A DNA stretch of 64,000 bases, taken from positions 20,410-84,409 of the forward strand of contig VGDT01000008.1 of NCBI GenBank assembly GCA_016869595.1. The letters are read 5' to 3'. How positions within the stretch are numbered: the stretch's first letter is position 1; every line of letters begins with the position of its first letter. The translations under genes were made by a program, and so were the position numbers. The notes under the pieces are model-generated. The model did not search any database, was not told where the DNA came from, and saw only the letters and a program-made list of their open reading frames with translations. Shown here in pieces: positions 8,634-19,083 of the stretch. This stretch comes from Alphaproteobacteria bacterium (GTDB lineage: Bacteria; Pseudomonadota; Alphaproteobacteria; Rhizobiales; Beijerinckiaceae).

Positions 8634-10023
8634 ACGCCATGAGGTGGAAAAAGGAGCCGGAAACGCCGCTGCGCGTCAGCCCGGCGGGGCGCTCGTCGTC
8701 GCTATAGGCGTCCTGCGCCAGCGCGAAGGGGGCGCCCTCTTCGCGCAGAACAGTCGCATAGTGGAATTCATGCCCGCGCAGTCGGAATCCGATGACCCCC
8801 AATGGGTGATCTGCCGCCAGTCTCGCGTGGCGATAGCCGAGATGTAGCTTCCGCTTGGCGAAGCTTGTTTCCAGTTCAAGCAGGCCTGCCATTTCATGCG
8901 CCTCGCCAGCCGCATCGGTCAGTGAGCGGCCCAAAATCATATAGCCGCCGCATTCGCCGTGGACCCACCGCCTTTTAGAGAAACTGCGTAACCCTTCCAT
9001 GAAGACATGCGCCGCCGACAGACGGGCGGCGTGCAGCTCCGGATAGCCGCCCGGAAGCCAGCAGAGATCGCAGTCGTCGGGCGGCGCCTCGTCAGCGAGG
9101 GGCGAAAAGAAGAAGAGTTCCGCGCCGGCGTCGCGCCAACTCTGCGCGAGATGCGGATAGAAGAAGGAAAAGGCGTCGTCGCGCGCGACAGCGATGCGTT
9201 GCGCGGGGGGCGTCAGACCATTTGTCATTCCCGACGCCCGCAAAGCGGGCGATCGGGAATCCAGAGCAAGGTCGGGAAGCTTCGCCGCCTCGGTTCTGGA
9301 TCCCCGATCAGGCCTGCGGCCTGTCGGGGATGACAGCGAACTGGCGGCTGCGACGATCGCCGCCACATCCACATGCGCCTCGACGAAATCAGCGAGAGCG
9401 TCGAGACGCTGATCGAGACCTTGCGTCTCGCCAGCCTGCACCAGGCCGAGATGGCGTTCGGGCAGTATGATCTTCTCGTCGCGCGGCAGGGCGCCGAACA
9501 CTTTTATGCCGAGCGCCTCGATCGCCTGAGCAGCGAGCCTGCGATGGCGCTCGGACGCGACGCGGTTCAACACGACGCCGGCGATTTTCACGCGGGCGTC
9601 ATGCGCAGCGATTCCGCGCACGATCGCCGCCGCGGTCTGCGCCTGACCCGAGACGTCGTGGACGAGAATAACCGGCCAGCCGAGCATGGCGGCGATGTTG
9701 GCGCTGGCGCCGACTCCAGCCGCGCCGCCCGGCGCGCCGTCGAAGAGCCCCATGGCGCCTTCGGCGATGACGATGTCCGCGCCAGCGCTCGCCTGCGTAG
9801 CGAGACGGGCGATCAAATTGGCGTCCATCGCCCATGTATCGAGGTTGACGCCGGCGCAGCCGGTCGCCGCTGCGTGAAAGGCGGGGTCGATATAATCAGG
9901 CCCGCATTTGACTGGCGCGACGCGCAAGCCGCGCCGCGTCAGCGCCCGCATGAGGCCGAGCGTCAGCGTCGTCTTGCCCGACGAGGAGCGGGCGGCGCCG
10001 ATCAGCAGGCCGGGCGCGTTCAC
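8632..10023 (-). CDS. cobB: Cobyrinate a,c-diamide synthase
   Basis: 463 aa; N-terminal [21 protein letters not shown]-loop, [10 protein letters not shown]-terminal [11 protein letters not shown] / [11 protein letters not shown] amidotransferase motifs. Confidence 0.95.
   Translation of the reverse strand: MNAPGLLIGAARSSSGKTTLTLGLMRALTRRGLRVAPVKCGPDYIDPAFHAAATGCAGVNLDTWAMDANLIARLATQASAGADIVIAEGAMGLFDGAPGGAAGVGASANIAAMLGWPVILVHDVSGQAQTAAAIVRGIAAHDARVKIAGVVLNRVASERHRRLAAQAIEALGIKVFGALPRDEKIILPERHLGLVQAGETQGLDQRLDALADFVEAHVDVAAIVAAASSLSSPTGRRPDRGSRTEAAKLPDLALDSRSPALRASGMTNGLTPPAQRIAVARDDAFSFFYPHLAQSWRDAGAELFFFSPLADEAPPDDCDLCWLPGGYPELHAARLSAAHVFMEGLRSFSKRRWVHGECGGYMILGRSLTDAAGEAHEMAGLLELETSFAKRKLHLGYRHARLAADHPLGVIGFRLRGHEFHYATVLREEGAPFALAQDAYSDDERPAGLTRSGVSGSFFHLMA
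9223..9335. repeat. Palindromic TGTCATTCCCG...CGGGGATGACA repeat, copy A, inside cobB
   Basis: Terminal inverted repeats and internal AATCCAGAGCAA/TTCTGGATCCCCGA arms; shared with 41985-42099 and 58301-58410. Confidence 0.92.
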
Positions 10024-10784
10024 CTTTCGCCTCTTGCGCGAAAGCGCCGATCGTAGCCCGCATCGTAAAGCGCGCTTTCTCGAAAATCTTCGCTCGCCAG
10101 CGCCGGGCCGACAAGAATGAGCGCGGTGCGGTCCATCGGCGTTTCGGCCGCGCGCGCTTCGATGTCTGCGAGAGTTCCGCGCACGATGCGTTCATCCGGC
10201 CATGAAGCGCGATAGACAAGCGCCACCGGACAGTCGGCGCCGTAAAACGGCGTCAATTCGTCTACCACCCGCGCGAGAACATGGATCGAAAGATGGATCG
10301 CAAGCGTCGCGCCCGATTGCGCGAATGTCGCAAGCTTTTCGCTCTCTGGCATCGAGGAAGCGCGTCCCGACGTGCGCGTCAGCACGAGCGATTGTGCGAC
10401 TTCCGGTAGGGTGAGTTCGCGTTTTAGCGCAGCGCTCGCCGCCGCAAAGGCCGGAACGCCCGGCGTCATCGTGTAAGGGATGTCGAGCGCGTCGAGCCGA
10501 CGCATCTGTTCTCCGACCGCGCTCCAAATAGAAAGGTCGCCGGAATGCAGCCGCGCGACGTCAAGCCCGGCGTCGTGCGCTTCTTTCATATGCGCGATGA
10601 TACCGTCGAGCGACAGCGGCGCCGTATCGACAATGCGCGCGTCGGCCGGACAATGCGCGAGCACCCCCGCAGGCACGAGCGAGCCGGCGTAAAGGCACAC
10701 CGGACATCGCGCGATGAGATCGCGCCCGCGCAAGGTGAGGAGATCGGCGGCGCCAGGACCGGCGCCGATGAAGTGCACGGTCAT
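10020..10784 (-). CDS. cobM: Precorrin-4 C11-methyltransferase
   Basis: [36 protein letters not shown]; tetrapyrrole methylase fold. Confidence 0.95.
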   Translation of the reverse strand: MTVHFIGAGPGAADLLTLRGRDLIARCPVCLYAGSLVPAGVLAHCPADARIVDTAPLSLDGIIAHMKEAHDAGLDVARLHSGDLSIWSAVGEQMRRLDALDIPYTMTPGVPAFAAASAALKRELTLPEVAQSLVLTRTSGRASSMPESEKLATFAQSGATLAIHLSIHVLARVVDELTPFYGADCPVALVYRASWPDERIVRGTLADIEARAAETPMDRTALILVGPALASEDFRESALYDAGYDRRFRARGER

Positions 10785-11197
10785 GAGTTTTCCTCATCGC
10801 CGCGTTTCGCCAGAGCGCAGGCGGCGACGGGCGTCGTCACGCGCGGCGCGACGAGGCGGCTGTTCGCGCCGGCGCCGACGAGCGCCGCGGCCTCGGCGAC
10901 GCTGCCGACTCCAAAGAGCGCCTGCACGCGCGGCGAATGCGTCGCCGCCGTGGCCTTGCGCGCGCGCAGCGCCGCGAGCGGCAGAAAGACGAGTTCAACG
11001 CCAAGTTGGCGCGCGGCCTCGTGCAGCCCGGCTTCCTCCGCTTTGCTTTCGAGCGCGCAGAGCTTCGCTTCGCGCAGATCGACTCTGTGAGTTTGCGCGA
11101 CGCGGCGCACGAGTTCGACGATATCTTTCGCCGCGACGCCGCGCCGTGCGCCGAGGCCGAAAGCGTAAAGCCCATTCATCTCTTCACCGCTCGCCAT
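10781..11197 (-). CDS. cobE: CobE/CbiG C-terminal-like cobalamin biosynthesis protein
   Basis: 138 aa [17 protein letters not shown]...[14 protein letters not shown]; position between cobL and cobM. Confidence 0.85.
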   Translation of the reverse strand: MASGEEMNGLYAFGLGARRGVAAKDIVELVRRVAQTHRVDLREAKLCALESKAEEAGLHEAARQLGVELVFLPLAALRARKATAATHSPRVQALFGVGSVAEAAALVGAGANSRLVAPRVTTPVAACALAKRGDEENS

Positions 11198-12378
11198 TGC
11201 GTCACCGCCATGGCGGGATCGAACGCGTGAAAGCGACCGATTAGTCGCGCATGCGCGATCTGCAAATGCAACAGCTCGCCGCCTTTTTCGCGATAGACGT
11301 CGGCGAGAAGCGACTGAGTCTCGATCGTAACGGCGTTGACGACGATGCGCCCGAAGCGGGGCAGGGCGCCCCAGGCTGCGGCAAGCATTGCGGCGTCTGC
11401 GCCGCCGCCGACGAAGATCGCCTGCGGCGCTTCGAGTTCCGCGAGCGCTTGCGGCGCTTCGCCATCAACGACGCGCAAATCTGGAACGCCGAGCGACAGC
11501 GCGTTGCGCGCGATGCGCGCTGCGCGCGCGTCGTCGCGCTCAATGGCGATGGCGCGATTTGCGGGATCGCTCAGCATCCATTCGATGGCGATGGAGCCCG
11601 CGCCTGCGCCGACATCCCACAGCAATTCGCCCTTGCGCGGCGCGAGCGCCGAGAGCGTCACGGCGCGAATGTCGCGCTTGGTGAGCTGTCCGTCGTGCTC
11701 GAACCACTCGTCAGGAAGGCCGGGCGCAAGCGGAATGATCGGCGCGCCATCCTCGGCCTCAACTTCGACGGCGACGGTGTTGAGCGGCGCAATATTATCC
11801 AGCGCGAATGCGTCGGCGCGTGCGATGCGCAAACGCTCGTGCGGACCGCCAAGACGTTCGAGCACATAGAGGCGCGATCCGCCCATGCCGCGCTCGACAA
11901 GATGGCGCGCGAGGCGCGCCGGCGTCGTCTCGTCCCAGGAGAGCGCGATGATCCGCGCGCGCGGCTGTAGATGCGGCGTCACGCGCTCAAAGGCGCGGCC
12001 GTGCAGCGAAAGGAGCGCGCAATCCTGCTGGCTCCATTTAAGCCGCGCGGCTGCGAGCGCAAACGCCGACGGCGCCGGAACGCAAAAAATCTCGTCATGC
12101 GCGACATGGCGCGCGATGAGATCGCCGACGCCGTAGAAGAAGGGATCGCCCGAAGCGAGAATGACCGTTGGCTTGCCGCGCTGGGAAAGAATTCGCGGCA
12201 ATGCGTCGGTCAGCGGCGAGGGCCATTGCAGGCGCTCGGCAGGCGCGTCGACCATGGCGAGATGTCGCGCGCCGCCGACAATCAGCGAGGCTTGCGCGAC
12301 GAGCGCGCGCGCCGCCGGCGTCAGCGCGTCGGCGCCGTCTTCGCCAAGCCCGATCAGCGACAGCCACGGCGCGCTCAT
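11176..12378 (-). CDS. cobL: Precorrin-6Y C5,15-methyltransferase (decarboxylating), CbiE-CbiT fusion
   Basis: SLIGLGEDGADALTPAARALV at N-terminus, LLWDVGAGAGSIAIEWML SAM site in C-terminal domain; start taken at MSAPWLSL. Confidence 0.95.
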   Translation of the reverse strand: MSAPWLSLIGLGEDGADALTPAARALVAQASLIVGGARHLAMVDAPAERLQWPSPLTDALPRILSQRGKPTVILASGDPFFYGVGDLIARHVAHDEIFCVPAPSAFALAAARLKWSQQDCALLSLHGRAFERVTPHLQPRARIIALSWDETTPARLARHLVERGMGGSRLYVLERLGGPHERLRIARADAFALDNIAPLNTVAVEVEAEDGAPIIPLAPGLPDEWFEHDGQLTKRDIRAVTLSALAPRKGELLWDVGAGAGSIAIEWMLSDPANRAIAIERDDARAARIARNALSLGVPDLRVVDGEAPQALAELEAPQAIFVGGGADAAMLAAAWGALPRFGRIVVNAVTIETQSLLADVYREKGGELLHLQIAHARLIGRFHAFDPAMAVTQWRAVKR

Positions 12379-13127
12379 GTCGCCTTCCGCGACGTATAAA
12401 CCCAATCGCGCGCGCCCTCGCGCGCAATGCGGCGCGTGCCGCTCGCGCCGATCACGACAAGCGTCGACATGTCGACCTTGTCGCCCTCGGCTTCGTCGAG
12501 CCGCGTCAGAATGATTTCCTCGTTCTCGCGGCCGACGGATTTCGCAAGGCCAACGAACGTCTCGCCCGGAAGATGGCGACGCAGCAGCGCGAAGGCGTCA
12601 TTAATGCGCGTCGGCCGCGCGCGCGACGCCGGATTGTAAAGCGCGATGACGAAGTCGCCTTGCGCCGCATGTTCCAGGCGCTTGGCGATGACGTCCCAAG
12701 GTTTGAGATTGTCGGACAACGAAATCGCGCAGAAGTCATGGCCAAGCGGCGCGCCAAGCCGCGCCGCCGCCGCCTGCATGGCCGACACGCCGGGGAGCAC
12801 GCGAATGTCGAGATCGCGCCACTCGCGCGGGCCACAGTCGACCGCTTCGAACACCGCCGCAGCCATGGCGAAAACGCCGGGGTCGCCCCCCGAAACCACG
12901 GCGACGCGGCGGCCTTGCGCGGCGCGCGCCAGCGCCTCTTGCGCGCGATCGATCTCGACGCGATTATCGCTTGCAAGTCGCGTCTGACTTCCGCGTTCTG
13001 GAACGCGCGCGACGTAAGGCGCATAGCCGATAATGTCCTGCGCCTCATCGAGCGCCGCTTGCGCCTCGTGAGTAAGCCACCGGGCGTCGGCCGGACCGAG
13101 GCCGACGATGTCAAGTGCGCCGCTCAA
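12375..13127 (-). CDS. cobJ: Precorrin-3B C17-methyltransferase
   Basis: IVGLGPADARWLTHEAQAAL, VVSGGDPGVFAMAAAV. Confidence 0.95.
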   Translation of the reverse strand: MSGALDIVGLGPADARWLTHEAQAALDEAQDIIGYAPYVARVPERGSQTRLASDNRVEIDRAQEALARAAQGRRVAVVSGGDPGVFAMAAAVFEAVDCGPREWRDLDIRVLPGVSAMQAAAARLGAPLGHDFCAISLSDNLKPWDVIAKRLEHAAQGDFVIALYNPASRARPTRINDAFALLRRHLPGETFVGLAKSVGRENEEIILTRLDEAEGDKVDMSTLVVIGASGTRRIAREGARDWVYTSRKAT

Positions 13128-13888
13128 GGGCGCCGGCCTCGCCCTGGCACGAGCGCCATCGAGAAATAGGGCGCGTCGTCGTCGCGCTTGTCCTTGAGGC
13201 GCATGATCTTCTCGCCCGGCATGGCGCCGCGTTCGACATAGATCGCGCGATCGATGACGCCGGCGCGAGTCATGGCGCGACGCAGCTTGGCGAAATTGCC
13301 GCCTAGCTTCATCACCACGGCGGCATCCGTTTCGGCGAGACGCGATGCAAGTCTGTCTTCATCGAGCGTCGCCGGTAAAACGGTGAGAATGTCGTCGCCC
13401 CAGGCCATCGGCTGGCGCGCCGCGGCGAAGCAACCCGACATGCCGGAGACGCCAGCGCAAATTTCGACGCGGAAGCGCGAGTCGAGCCGCGCGAACATAT
13501 GCATGAAGGAGCCGTAAAGCAGCGGATCGCCTTCGCAGAGCAGCGTCACGTCGCGGCCGGCTTCGAGCACGGCGCGAATACGCATAACGCAGTCTTCGTA
13601 GAATCGCTGAAGCGATTCGACATATTCCGGCTGATCGAATGGGATCTCTGTCGTCACCGGATAATCGAGCGCAATCTCTTCGCAGTCCGCTGCGAGATAG
13701 GGGGCGGCGATGGCGCGCGCATGGCTCGCGCGTCCGCGCTTGGCGAAAAAGGCGACGACTTTCGCCGCGCCAATGAGGCGCGCGGCCTTGACCGTCACAA
13801 GCTCGGGATCGCCGGGACCAAGCCCGACGCCGATCAGCGCGCCGAGCGCCGCGACGCCTTCACGCGATGTCGACGTAAGCGCGTTCAT
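13124..13888 (-). CDS. cobI: Precorrin-2 C20-methyltransferase
   Basis: GVGLGPGDPELVTVKAARLI, LLCEGDPLLYGSFMHMF. Confidence 0.95.
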   Translation of the reverse strand: MNALTSTSREGVAALGALIGVGLGPGDPELVTVKAARLIGAAKVVAFFAKRGRASHARAIAAPYLAADCEEIALDYPVTTEIPFDQPEYVESLQRFYEDCVMRIRAVLEAGRDVTLLCEGDPLLYGSFMHMFARLDSRFRVEICAGVSGMSGCFAAARQPMAWGDDILTVLPATLDEDRLASRLAETDAAVVMKLGGNFAKLRRAMTRAGVIDRAIYVERGAMPGEKIMRLKDKRDDDAPYFSMALVPGRGRRP

Positions 13889-14517
13889 TCCTTCTCGCTC
13901 GCGAGCGCGTTGATGGCGGCGGCGGCCATGGCGCTGCCGCCCTTACGGCCTTTCACGATGACGAAGGGAATGCGGCCGTCTTCGCGCAGCGCTTCCTTTG
14001 ATTCCGCCGCGCCGACGAAACCCACCGGCATGCCGATAATGGCGGCCGGCGGCGGCGCACCTTCGTCGATCATTTCCAGCAGGCGGAAAAGCGCCGTCGG
14101 CGCATTGCCGATTGCGACCACAGCGCCGTCTAAGCGATTGCGCCATAGCTCCAGCGCCGCGGCGCTCCGCGTGTTGCCTATCTCCGCGGCGAGCGCCGGC
14201 ACGCTTGGTTCAAGCAGCGTGCAGACCACCTGATTTTCCGCCGGAAGCCGCGAGCGCGTCACGCCATGCGCGACCATGTTGGAGTCGCACAAAATCGGCG
14301 CGCCTCTTTGCAATGCATCGCGCGCCGCCGCGACGAAATCGGGCGAGAACTCGATATCGTCGGCAAGCTCCACCATGCCGCAGGCGTGGATCATGCGCAC
14401 CGCGATCTTTTCCTGCTCTGGCGTGAAACGCGAGAGATTCGATTCGGCGCGAATGGCCGCAAAGGAGCGCGCGTAAATCTCACCGCCGTCGTGGATATAG
14501 TCGAAGCGGAGGGTCAT
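13885..14517 (-). CDS. cobH: Precorrin-8X methylmutase
   Basis: YARSFAAIRAESNLSRF, VRMIHACGMVELADDI, IGMPVGFVGAAESKE. Confidence 0.95.
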   Translation of the reverse strand: MTLRFDYIHDGGEIYARSFAAIRAESNLSRFTPEQEKIAVRMIHACGMVELADDIEFSPDFVAAARDALQRGAPILCDSNMVAHGVTRSRLPAENQVVCTLLEPSVPALAAEIGNTRSAAALELWRNRLDGAVVAIGNAPTALFRLLEMIDEGAPPPAAIIGMPVGFVGAAESKEALREDGRIPFVIVKGRKGGSAMAAAAINALASEKE

Positions 14518-15821
14518 TGCGCCCTTCCTGCCGCGCGCGCGGAAAGTTCACGCATCACGGCTTCGAACGACAGCGATCGGAAACGCGGCGCGCCGTCAGC
14601 GCCGCCGTTTTCGATGAGATCGAATCCTTCCGCGCAGGCGAGGAGCGTGATCGGCGAAGCGCTCTGCCGCGCACAGCCCTTTGCGCAGCCTGAAAGATGC
14701 AGGCCGACGCCATCAACCCCCACGATTTTTTGCGCAAGCGGCGCCAAATCCATGACATGCGCGCGAGTCTCGGCGAGCGCTTGCGGACATTCCGGCGCGC
14801 CGGGACAAGCGATGACGGCAAGGCGCTGGTCGTCAGGCGACGTGATGAGATCATGATCTTGCGCGCGCGAAACGACGCGTCGCGCGGCCTCTTTATCGGG
14901 CGTGACGATCAGCAAGGCGCGCCATGGCGTGAGGCGCAGTTCGCCAGTTCCCTCGTCTTGCGCAAATTCGGCGACGGCCGCGAATTCGTCTGCGCGCCAG
15001 CGGCCGAAAGGCGCCCCGACGCCCGCGTAAGCGACGGCGCCGCGGCGCTGCGCGCCAAAAATATGCGCCCATCGCGCAGGCGCGCGCGCTTCCTTAAAGA
15101 CGCGCATCGTCAGCCCAGCCGCGTCGGTCAGCGCTTCGGCGCCCAGCGCCTCAACCAGCGTGCGGACGCGTTTGAAGGCATAAGCATGTTGCGCGCGCAG
15201 CTCAACAAAAGCGCGCGCCAAACGCAGCGCAACGTCGAGCGCTTCGTTGACAGCGACGAACGTGGCGCGATCGGGGACGCCGGCGATGCGGATGGCGACT
15301 TCTCCGTTTGCAGCAGCTTCGACTCGAATGTCGGCTTCGACGTCGGCAAGCGACAGCGCCCCGCCGTCATCAAGCAGAAACAGAAATTTCGGCGGCAGCG
15401 CGCGCAGCGTCGCGTCGCGCTGCAGTTCGCCGGCGAGCTCAGCAGCCATCTTGTTGGCGTCGAGGGCGCTGGCGACGAGGCCGGCAAGCGGCGACGCGAT
15501 GACATTTGTAACACGCTCGGCGTCGGCGTTCGGCGCAAGCATGCCGATCGCATCGAGTCGGCGCAGAGCTTCCGCGATCGTCGCCTCGCTGATGCCGCGC
15601 AACTGAAGTTGAGCGCGCTGCGACAGGTCGATCAAACCATTGCCGCAGGCTTCGGCGATCTTCGCGATCTCGCGCGCCTGCGCAGCGGTCATGCGAGAGC
15701 CGACCGCCTTGGCGCGGATCAGCAGACCGTCGCCGCTTGGCATCGGCGCGAAGGCTCCAGGACACCAGCCCTTGATTTCAGGCCTCGGCTGCAAAACGCC
15801 CTCCCTCTTGGCGTTCGACAT
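14514..15821 (-). CDS. cobG: Precorrin-3B synthase
   Basis: KGWCPGAFAPMPSGDGLLIRAK; CPGAPECPQA and HLSGCAKGCARQ cluster/siroheme motifs. Confidence 0.93.
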   Translation of the reverse strand: MSNAKREGVLQPRPEIKGWCPGAFAPMPSGDGLLIRAKAVGSRMTAAQAREIAKIAEACGNGLIDLSQRAQLQLRGISEATIAEALRRLDAIGMLAPNADAERVTNVIASPLAGLVASALDANKMAAELAGELQRDATLRALPPKFLFLLDDGGALSLADVEADIRVEAAANGEVAIRIAGVPDRATFVAVNEALDVALRLARAFVELRAQHAYAFKRVRTLVEALGAEALTDAAGLTMRVFKEARAPARWAHIFGAQRRGAVAYAGVGAPFGRWRADEFAAVAEFAQDEGTGELRLTPWRALLIVTPDKEAARRVVSRAQDHDLITSPDDQRLAVIACPGAPECPQALAETRAHVMDLAPLAQKIVGVDGVGLHLSGCAKGCARQSASPITLLACAEGFDLIENGGADGAPRFRSLSFEAVMRELSARAAGRAQ

Positions 15822-18800
15822 CGCTTAAGGCGTCGCGCACGCTGTTGCGCTTAGTCGTCCACAAGCCGCGTGCGAGCGCTTCGCTAAAAACGCGCGCGAT
15901 CGCCTCCAGCGCGCGGGGATTTTCTGCGGCGAGAAAATCGCGGATCGCATCATCGCCCAAGGTGGCGTCAAAAGCGAGATCGAATTGCGCGTCGCTGATG
16001 AGGCCGCTTGTCGCGGCGAAAGCATAGAGATTGTCGATCGTTTCGGCAATTTCGCCTGCGCCGCGATGACCGTGCCGCATTTGCCCTTGCAGCCAACGCG
16101 GATTTGCGAGCCGCATGCGCAAGACGCGGGCGATCTCGTCTTTTAGAGCCCGCGTCCGCAATTGCTCCGGCCGAGTCGAATCGAGATGTAAGAGATCGGC
16201 GTCGCCGCCGAGCATCGCGTTGGCGGCGGCGAAACCGCCTTCAAAATCGGCGAAAGCAGGCCCGATCAGAACGTCGACCTCCGCCATGTCCTGAACATGA
16301 ACATGCGCATCAGCCGCGGCGACGCGGTCGCTGAACGCCGCGACAGCTTCGCTGCCTTCGCCGGCGCGGTCATAGGCGTGACCCGCGGCGGACAAATAGG
16401 CGCGCGCAAGATCATCGCGATTCGACCATTCGCCCCGCGCCACGCGATCGCTCACGCCAAGGCCGTAAGTTCCGTCAGCGGCGCCGAAGACGCGGCGCAG
16501 ATCGTCGGCCGTTTTCAGCGAATTGAATTCGGCGTCTTCATCGAGCGCGGCGACAGCGCGCACCGCGTCGTCGAACAGCGCGATGAGACCCGGGAACATG
16601 TCGCGAAACAGCCCCGAGACCTGCAGCGTTACGTCGACGCGGGGAAACTCAAGCCGCGCCTGCGGCAGAATTTCGAAGCCGATGACCCGTGCGCTTGCGG
16701 CGTCCCAACGCGGCGAGACGCCGAGAAGCGCAAGCGCCTGCGCGAAATCCTCGCCGCCGGTGCGGATCGTCGCGCTGCCCCAGAGATCGAGCATGATGTG
16801 GCGGGGGAATTCGCCATGCTGTTGCGCGTGGCGCGTCATCACTTCGGCGGCGGCGCGCCGGCCAATGTCGCAAGCCGTCTGCGTCGGCGCGTGACGTGGA
16901 TCGATGCAATAGAGGTTGCGGCCCGTCGGCAGAACGTCGGCGCGTCCGCGCGACGGCGCGCCTGCCGGGCCTGGCTCGATGAAGCGGCCCGAAAGCACGG
17001 CGATGAGCGCCCTACGCTCTGTGCGCGCGCAGGCGTCGCGCGCCGCATCGCCATCGGCGCGCCCAAAGACATGCAGTCCGTCGCCGATGCGCATTTCTTT
17101 GAGATCGCACATCCAGGCGTCGAGTCGCGTCAAGGTCTCAGCAACGTCTTTATCGCGCGAGACTCCACATTCGGCCGCAATACCGCTGCGCTCGGCTTCG
17201 TCGACGATCGCGCCGGCGATGAGTTTCGCGCGGCGCGCATCGAGCGCGCTTGCCGTCGCATATTCGTCGAGCAACGTTTCAATCTTCGCTGACGAGTCAA
17301 ACAGTTCGGCGTCGACAAGCGGCGGCGTCAGATGGCCGATCGTCACCGCGCATGTGCGGCGCTTCGCCTGCGCGGCTTCGCCGGGATCGTTGACGATGAA
17401 CGGATAGATGAGCGGCGTCGGGCCGAGAACCGCTTCCGGCGCGCACGCGTCAGACAGCATGACCGACTTGCCGGGAAGCCATTCGAGCGTGCCATGCGCG
17501 CCAAGATGAATGAGCGCGTCGATCTTTCGCACGTGCCGCAACCAGAGATAGAAGGCGACATAGGCGTGGCGCGGCGGGCGCTGAATATCGTGATAAGTCT
17601 CGTAACGCTCGGCGCGGGCGCCTCGGTCGGGCTGTAGCGCGACGACGAACTTGCCGGCTTCCAGACAGGAAAAGCGGAACGCTCCATCGACGACGGCGGG
17701 GTCGTCCTGCGGCGCGCCCCATGTGTCGTTGACGCTCGCGACAAAATCAGAGGGCAGCGCGGTGAGCCAGTCGCGGTAATCGGCGAGCGAAACGTCGACT
17801 GTTTGTATCCCCTCTTCGAGCGCGCGGATCACCCTCAAAGGGCGGATGGGGACTGGGTCGACGTCATATCCTTCGTCGATCAGCGCCTCGACGATCTCGT
17901 GCACGCTCGCTTCGGCATCCAAGCCCATGGCGTAGCCGCCGCGGCCGCGTCGAGCCGGATAGTCGGAAAGAATGAGCGCGAGGCTTTTTTCTTCATTGGG
18001 CTTGCGCCGCAGCCGCGTCCAGTTCAGCGCGAGGTCGGCGACGAAGTCGATGCGCGATTGCTCCGGCGCATGGCGCGTTTCGTTGAATTCCGCCGCAAGA
18101 CGCAGCGGCGCTTCTTCCTTAAAGGAAATCGCGCGCGTGAAAATGCGTCCGTCCACTTCCGGCAGAACGACATTCATCGCGAGATCAGCGCCATTCGCGC
18201 CGCGCATCGAGGCCGCCCAGGCGTCGCGTGACGACGTCGCGAGCGCGACTTGCAACACCGGCGCGTCGGCCAGATCGAGAACGCTTCCCTTGTCGCGGCG
18301 CGCCGAAAAGGCCGTGGCGTTGAGAATGACGTCTGGCGCGAAGGTCTCGAGCGCGCGCGACACGAAAGTTTCGCTTTCTGCCTCTTTCAGGCTCGCGACA
18401 TAGATCGTCTCGATCGCAAACCCGCGCTCAGCCAGCGCATCGGCGAGCGAGGCAATCGGCGCGGCGTCGTCGGCGAGGAACATGGCGCGATAAAAGACGA
18501 TCGTGGCGCGCAATGCGCCGCCGACGCGGCAGGCCGCCTCGAATCGTCCGACGTTGGCGACCGGCGCGCTCTCGCGCCATTGCGTTGGATGGCCGGCGAG
18601 AGTCGCGGCATAGGCGAGGAATGAACGCAGATTGTCGGGACCGCCGTCCTGAAAAAAGCGCCAGATTCGATTGAGCGCCTCTGCGTCGAGCGTTGAAGCC
18701 TGTTTCAGCCGCGTGTCGTCATGGGCGTCGCCGGGCACGATCGCGAGCGAAATTGAATTCGCGCGCGCGATTGCCTCAAGCTGCTCGATGCCATACGGCC

Positions 18801-19077
18801 AATAGTCCTTGCCGCCGAGCAGCCGCACGATAATGAGCCGCGCATGTCGGGCGACGGCGTCGAGATAGAGATCGACGGAATAGGGGTGTTTCAATTGCGC
18901 AAGCGAGGCGCAGCGCAGGCTTGGAAGAGTCGTTGTCCCTTGCTCATAGAGCCGCGCGAGTAGGCGCAGCTCCGAATCCGAAAAGGACAGAAACACGATC
19001 TCTGCGGGAGATTGTCCAAGGTCGACGGCGGCGCCGGCGTCGTCGAGATTATGGAGATCGCGTGGGAGGAGATGCAT
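15778..19077 (-). CDS. cobN: Cobaltochelatase subunit
   Basis: 1099 aa; LSDYPARRGRGGYAMGLDAEASVHEIVEAL, LIHLGAHGTLEWLPGKSVMLS. Confidence 0.96.
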   Translation of the reverse strand: MHLLPRDLHNLDDAGAAVDLGQSPAEIVFLSFSDSELRLLARLYEQGTTTLPSLRCASLAQLKHPYSVDLYLDAVARHARLIIVRLLGGKDYWPYGIEQLEAIARANSISLAIVPGDAHDDTRLKQASTLDAEALNRIWRFFQDGGPDNLRSFLAYAATLAGHPTQWRESAPVANVGRFEAACRVGGALRATIVFYRAMFLADDAAPIASLADALAERGFAIETIYVASLKEAESETFVSRALETFAPDVILNATAFSARRDKGSVLDLADAPVLQVALATSSRDAWAASMRGANGADLAMNVVLPEVDGRIFTRAISFKEEAPLRLAAEFNETRHAPEQSRIDFVADLALNWTRLRRKPNEEKSLALILSDYPARRGRGGYAMGLDAEASVHEIVEALIDEGYDVDPVPIRPLRVIRALEEGIQTVDVSLADYRDWLTALPSDFVASVNDTWGAPQDDPAVVDGAFRFSCLEAGKFVVALQPDRGARAERYETYHDIQRPPRHAYVAFYLWLRHVRKIDALIHLGAHGTLEWLPGKSVMLSDACAPEAVLGPTPLIYPFIVNDPGEAAQAKRRTCAVTIGHLTPPLVDAELFDSSAKIETLLDEYATASALDARRAKLIAGAIVDEAERSGIAAECGVSRDKDVAETLTRLDAWMCDLKEMRIGDGLHVFGRADGDAARDACARTERRALIAVLSGRFIEPGPAGAPSRGRADVLPTGRNLYCIDPRHAPTQTACDIGRRAAAEVMTRHAQQHGEFPRHIMLDLWGSATIRTGGEDFAQALALLGVSPRWDAASARVIGFEILPQARLEFPRVDVTLQVSGLFRDMFPGLIALFDDAVRAVAALDEDAEFNSLKTADDLRRVFGAADGTYGLGVSDRVARGEWSNRDDLARAYLSAAGHAYDRAGEGSEAVAAFSDRVAAADAHVHVQDMAEVDVLIGPAFADFEGGFAAANAMLGGDADLLHLDSTRPEQLRTRALKDEIARVLRMRLANPRWLQGQMRHGHRGAGEIAETIDNLYAFAATSGLISDAQFDLAFDATLGDDAIRDFLAAENPRALEAIARVFSEALARGLWTTKRNSVRDALSDVERQEGGRFAAEA

Positions 19078-19083
19078 CGCGCC

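Noticed and set aside
14697-15854. 385-aa plus-strand ORF antisense to cobG
   Set aside because: Arg/Asp-rich shadow ORF opposite a conserved siroheme protein.
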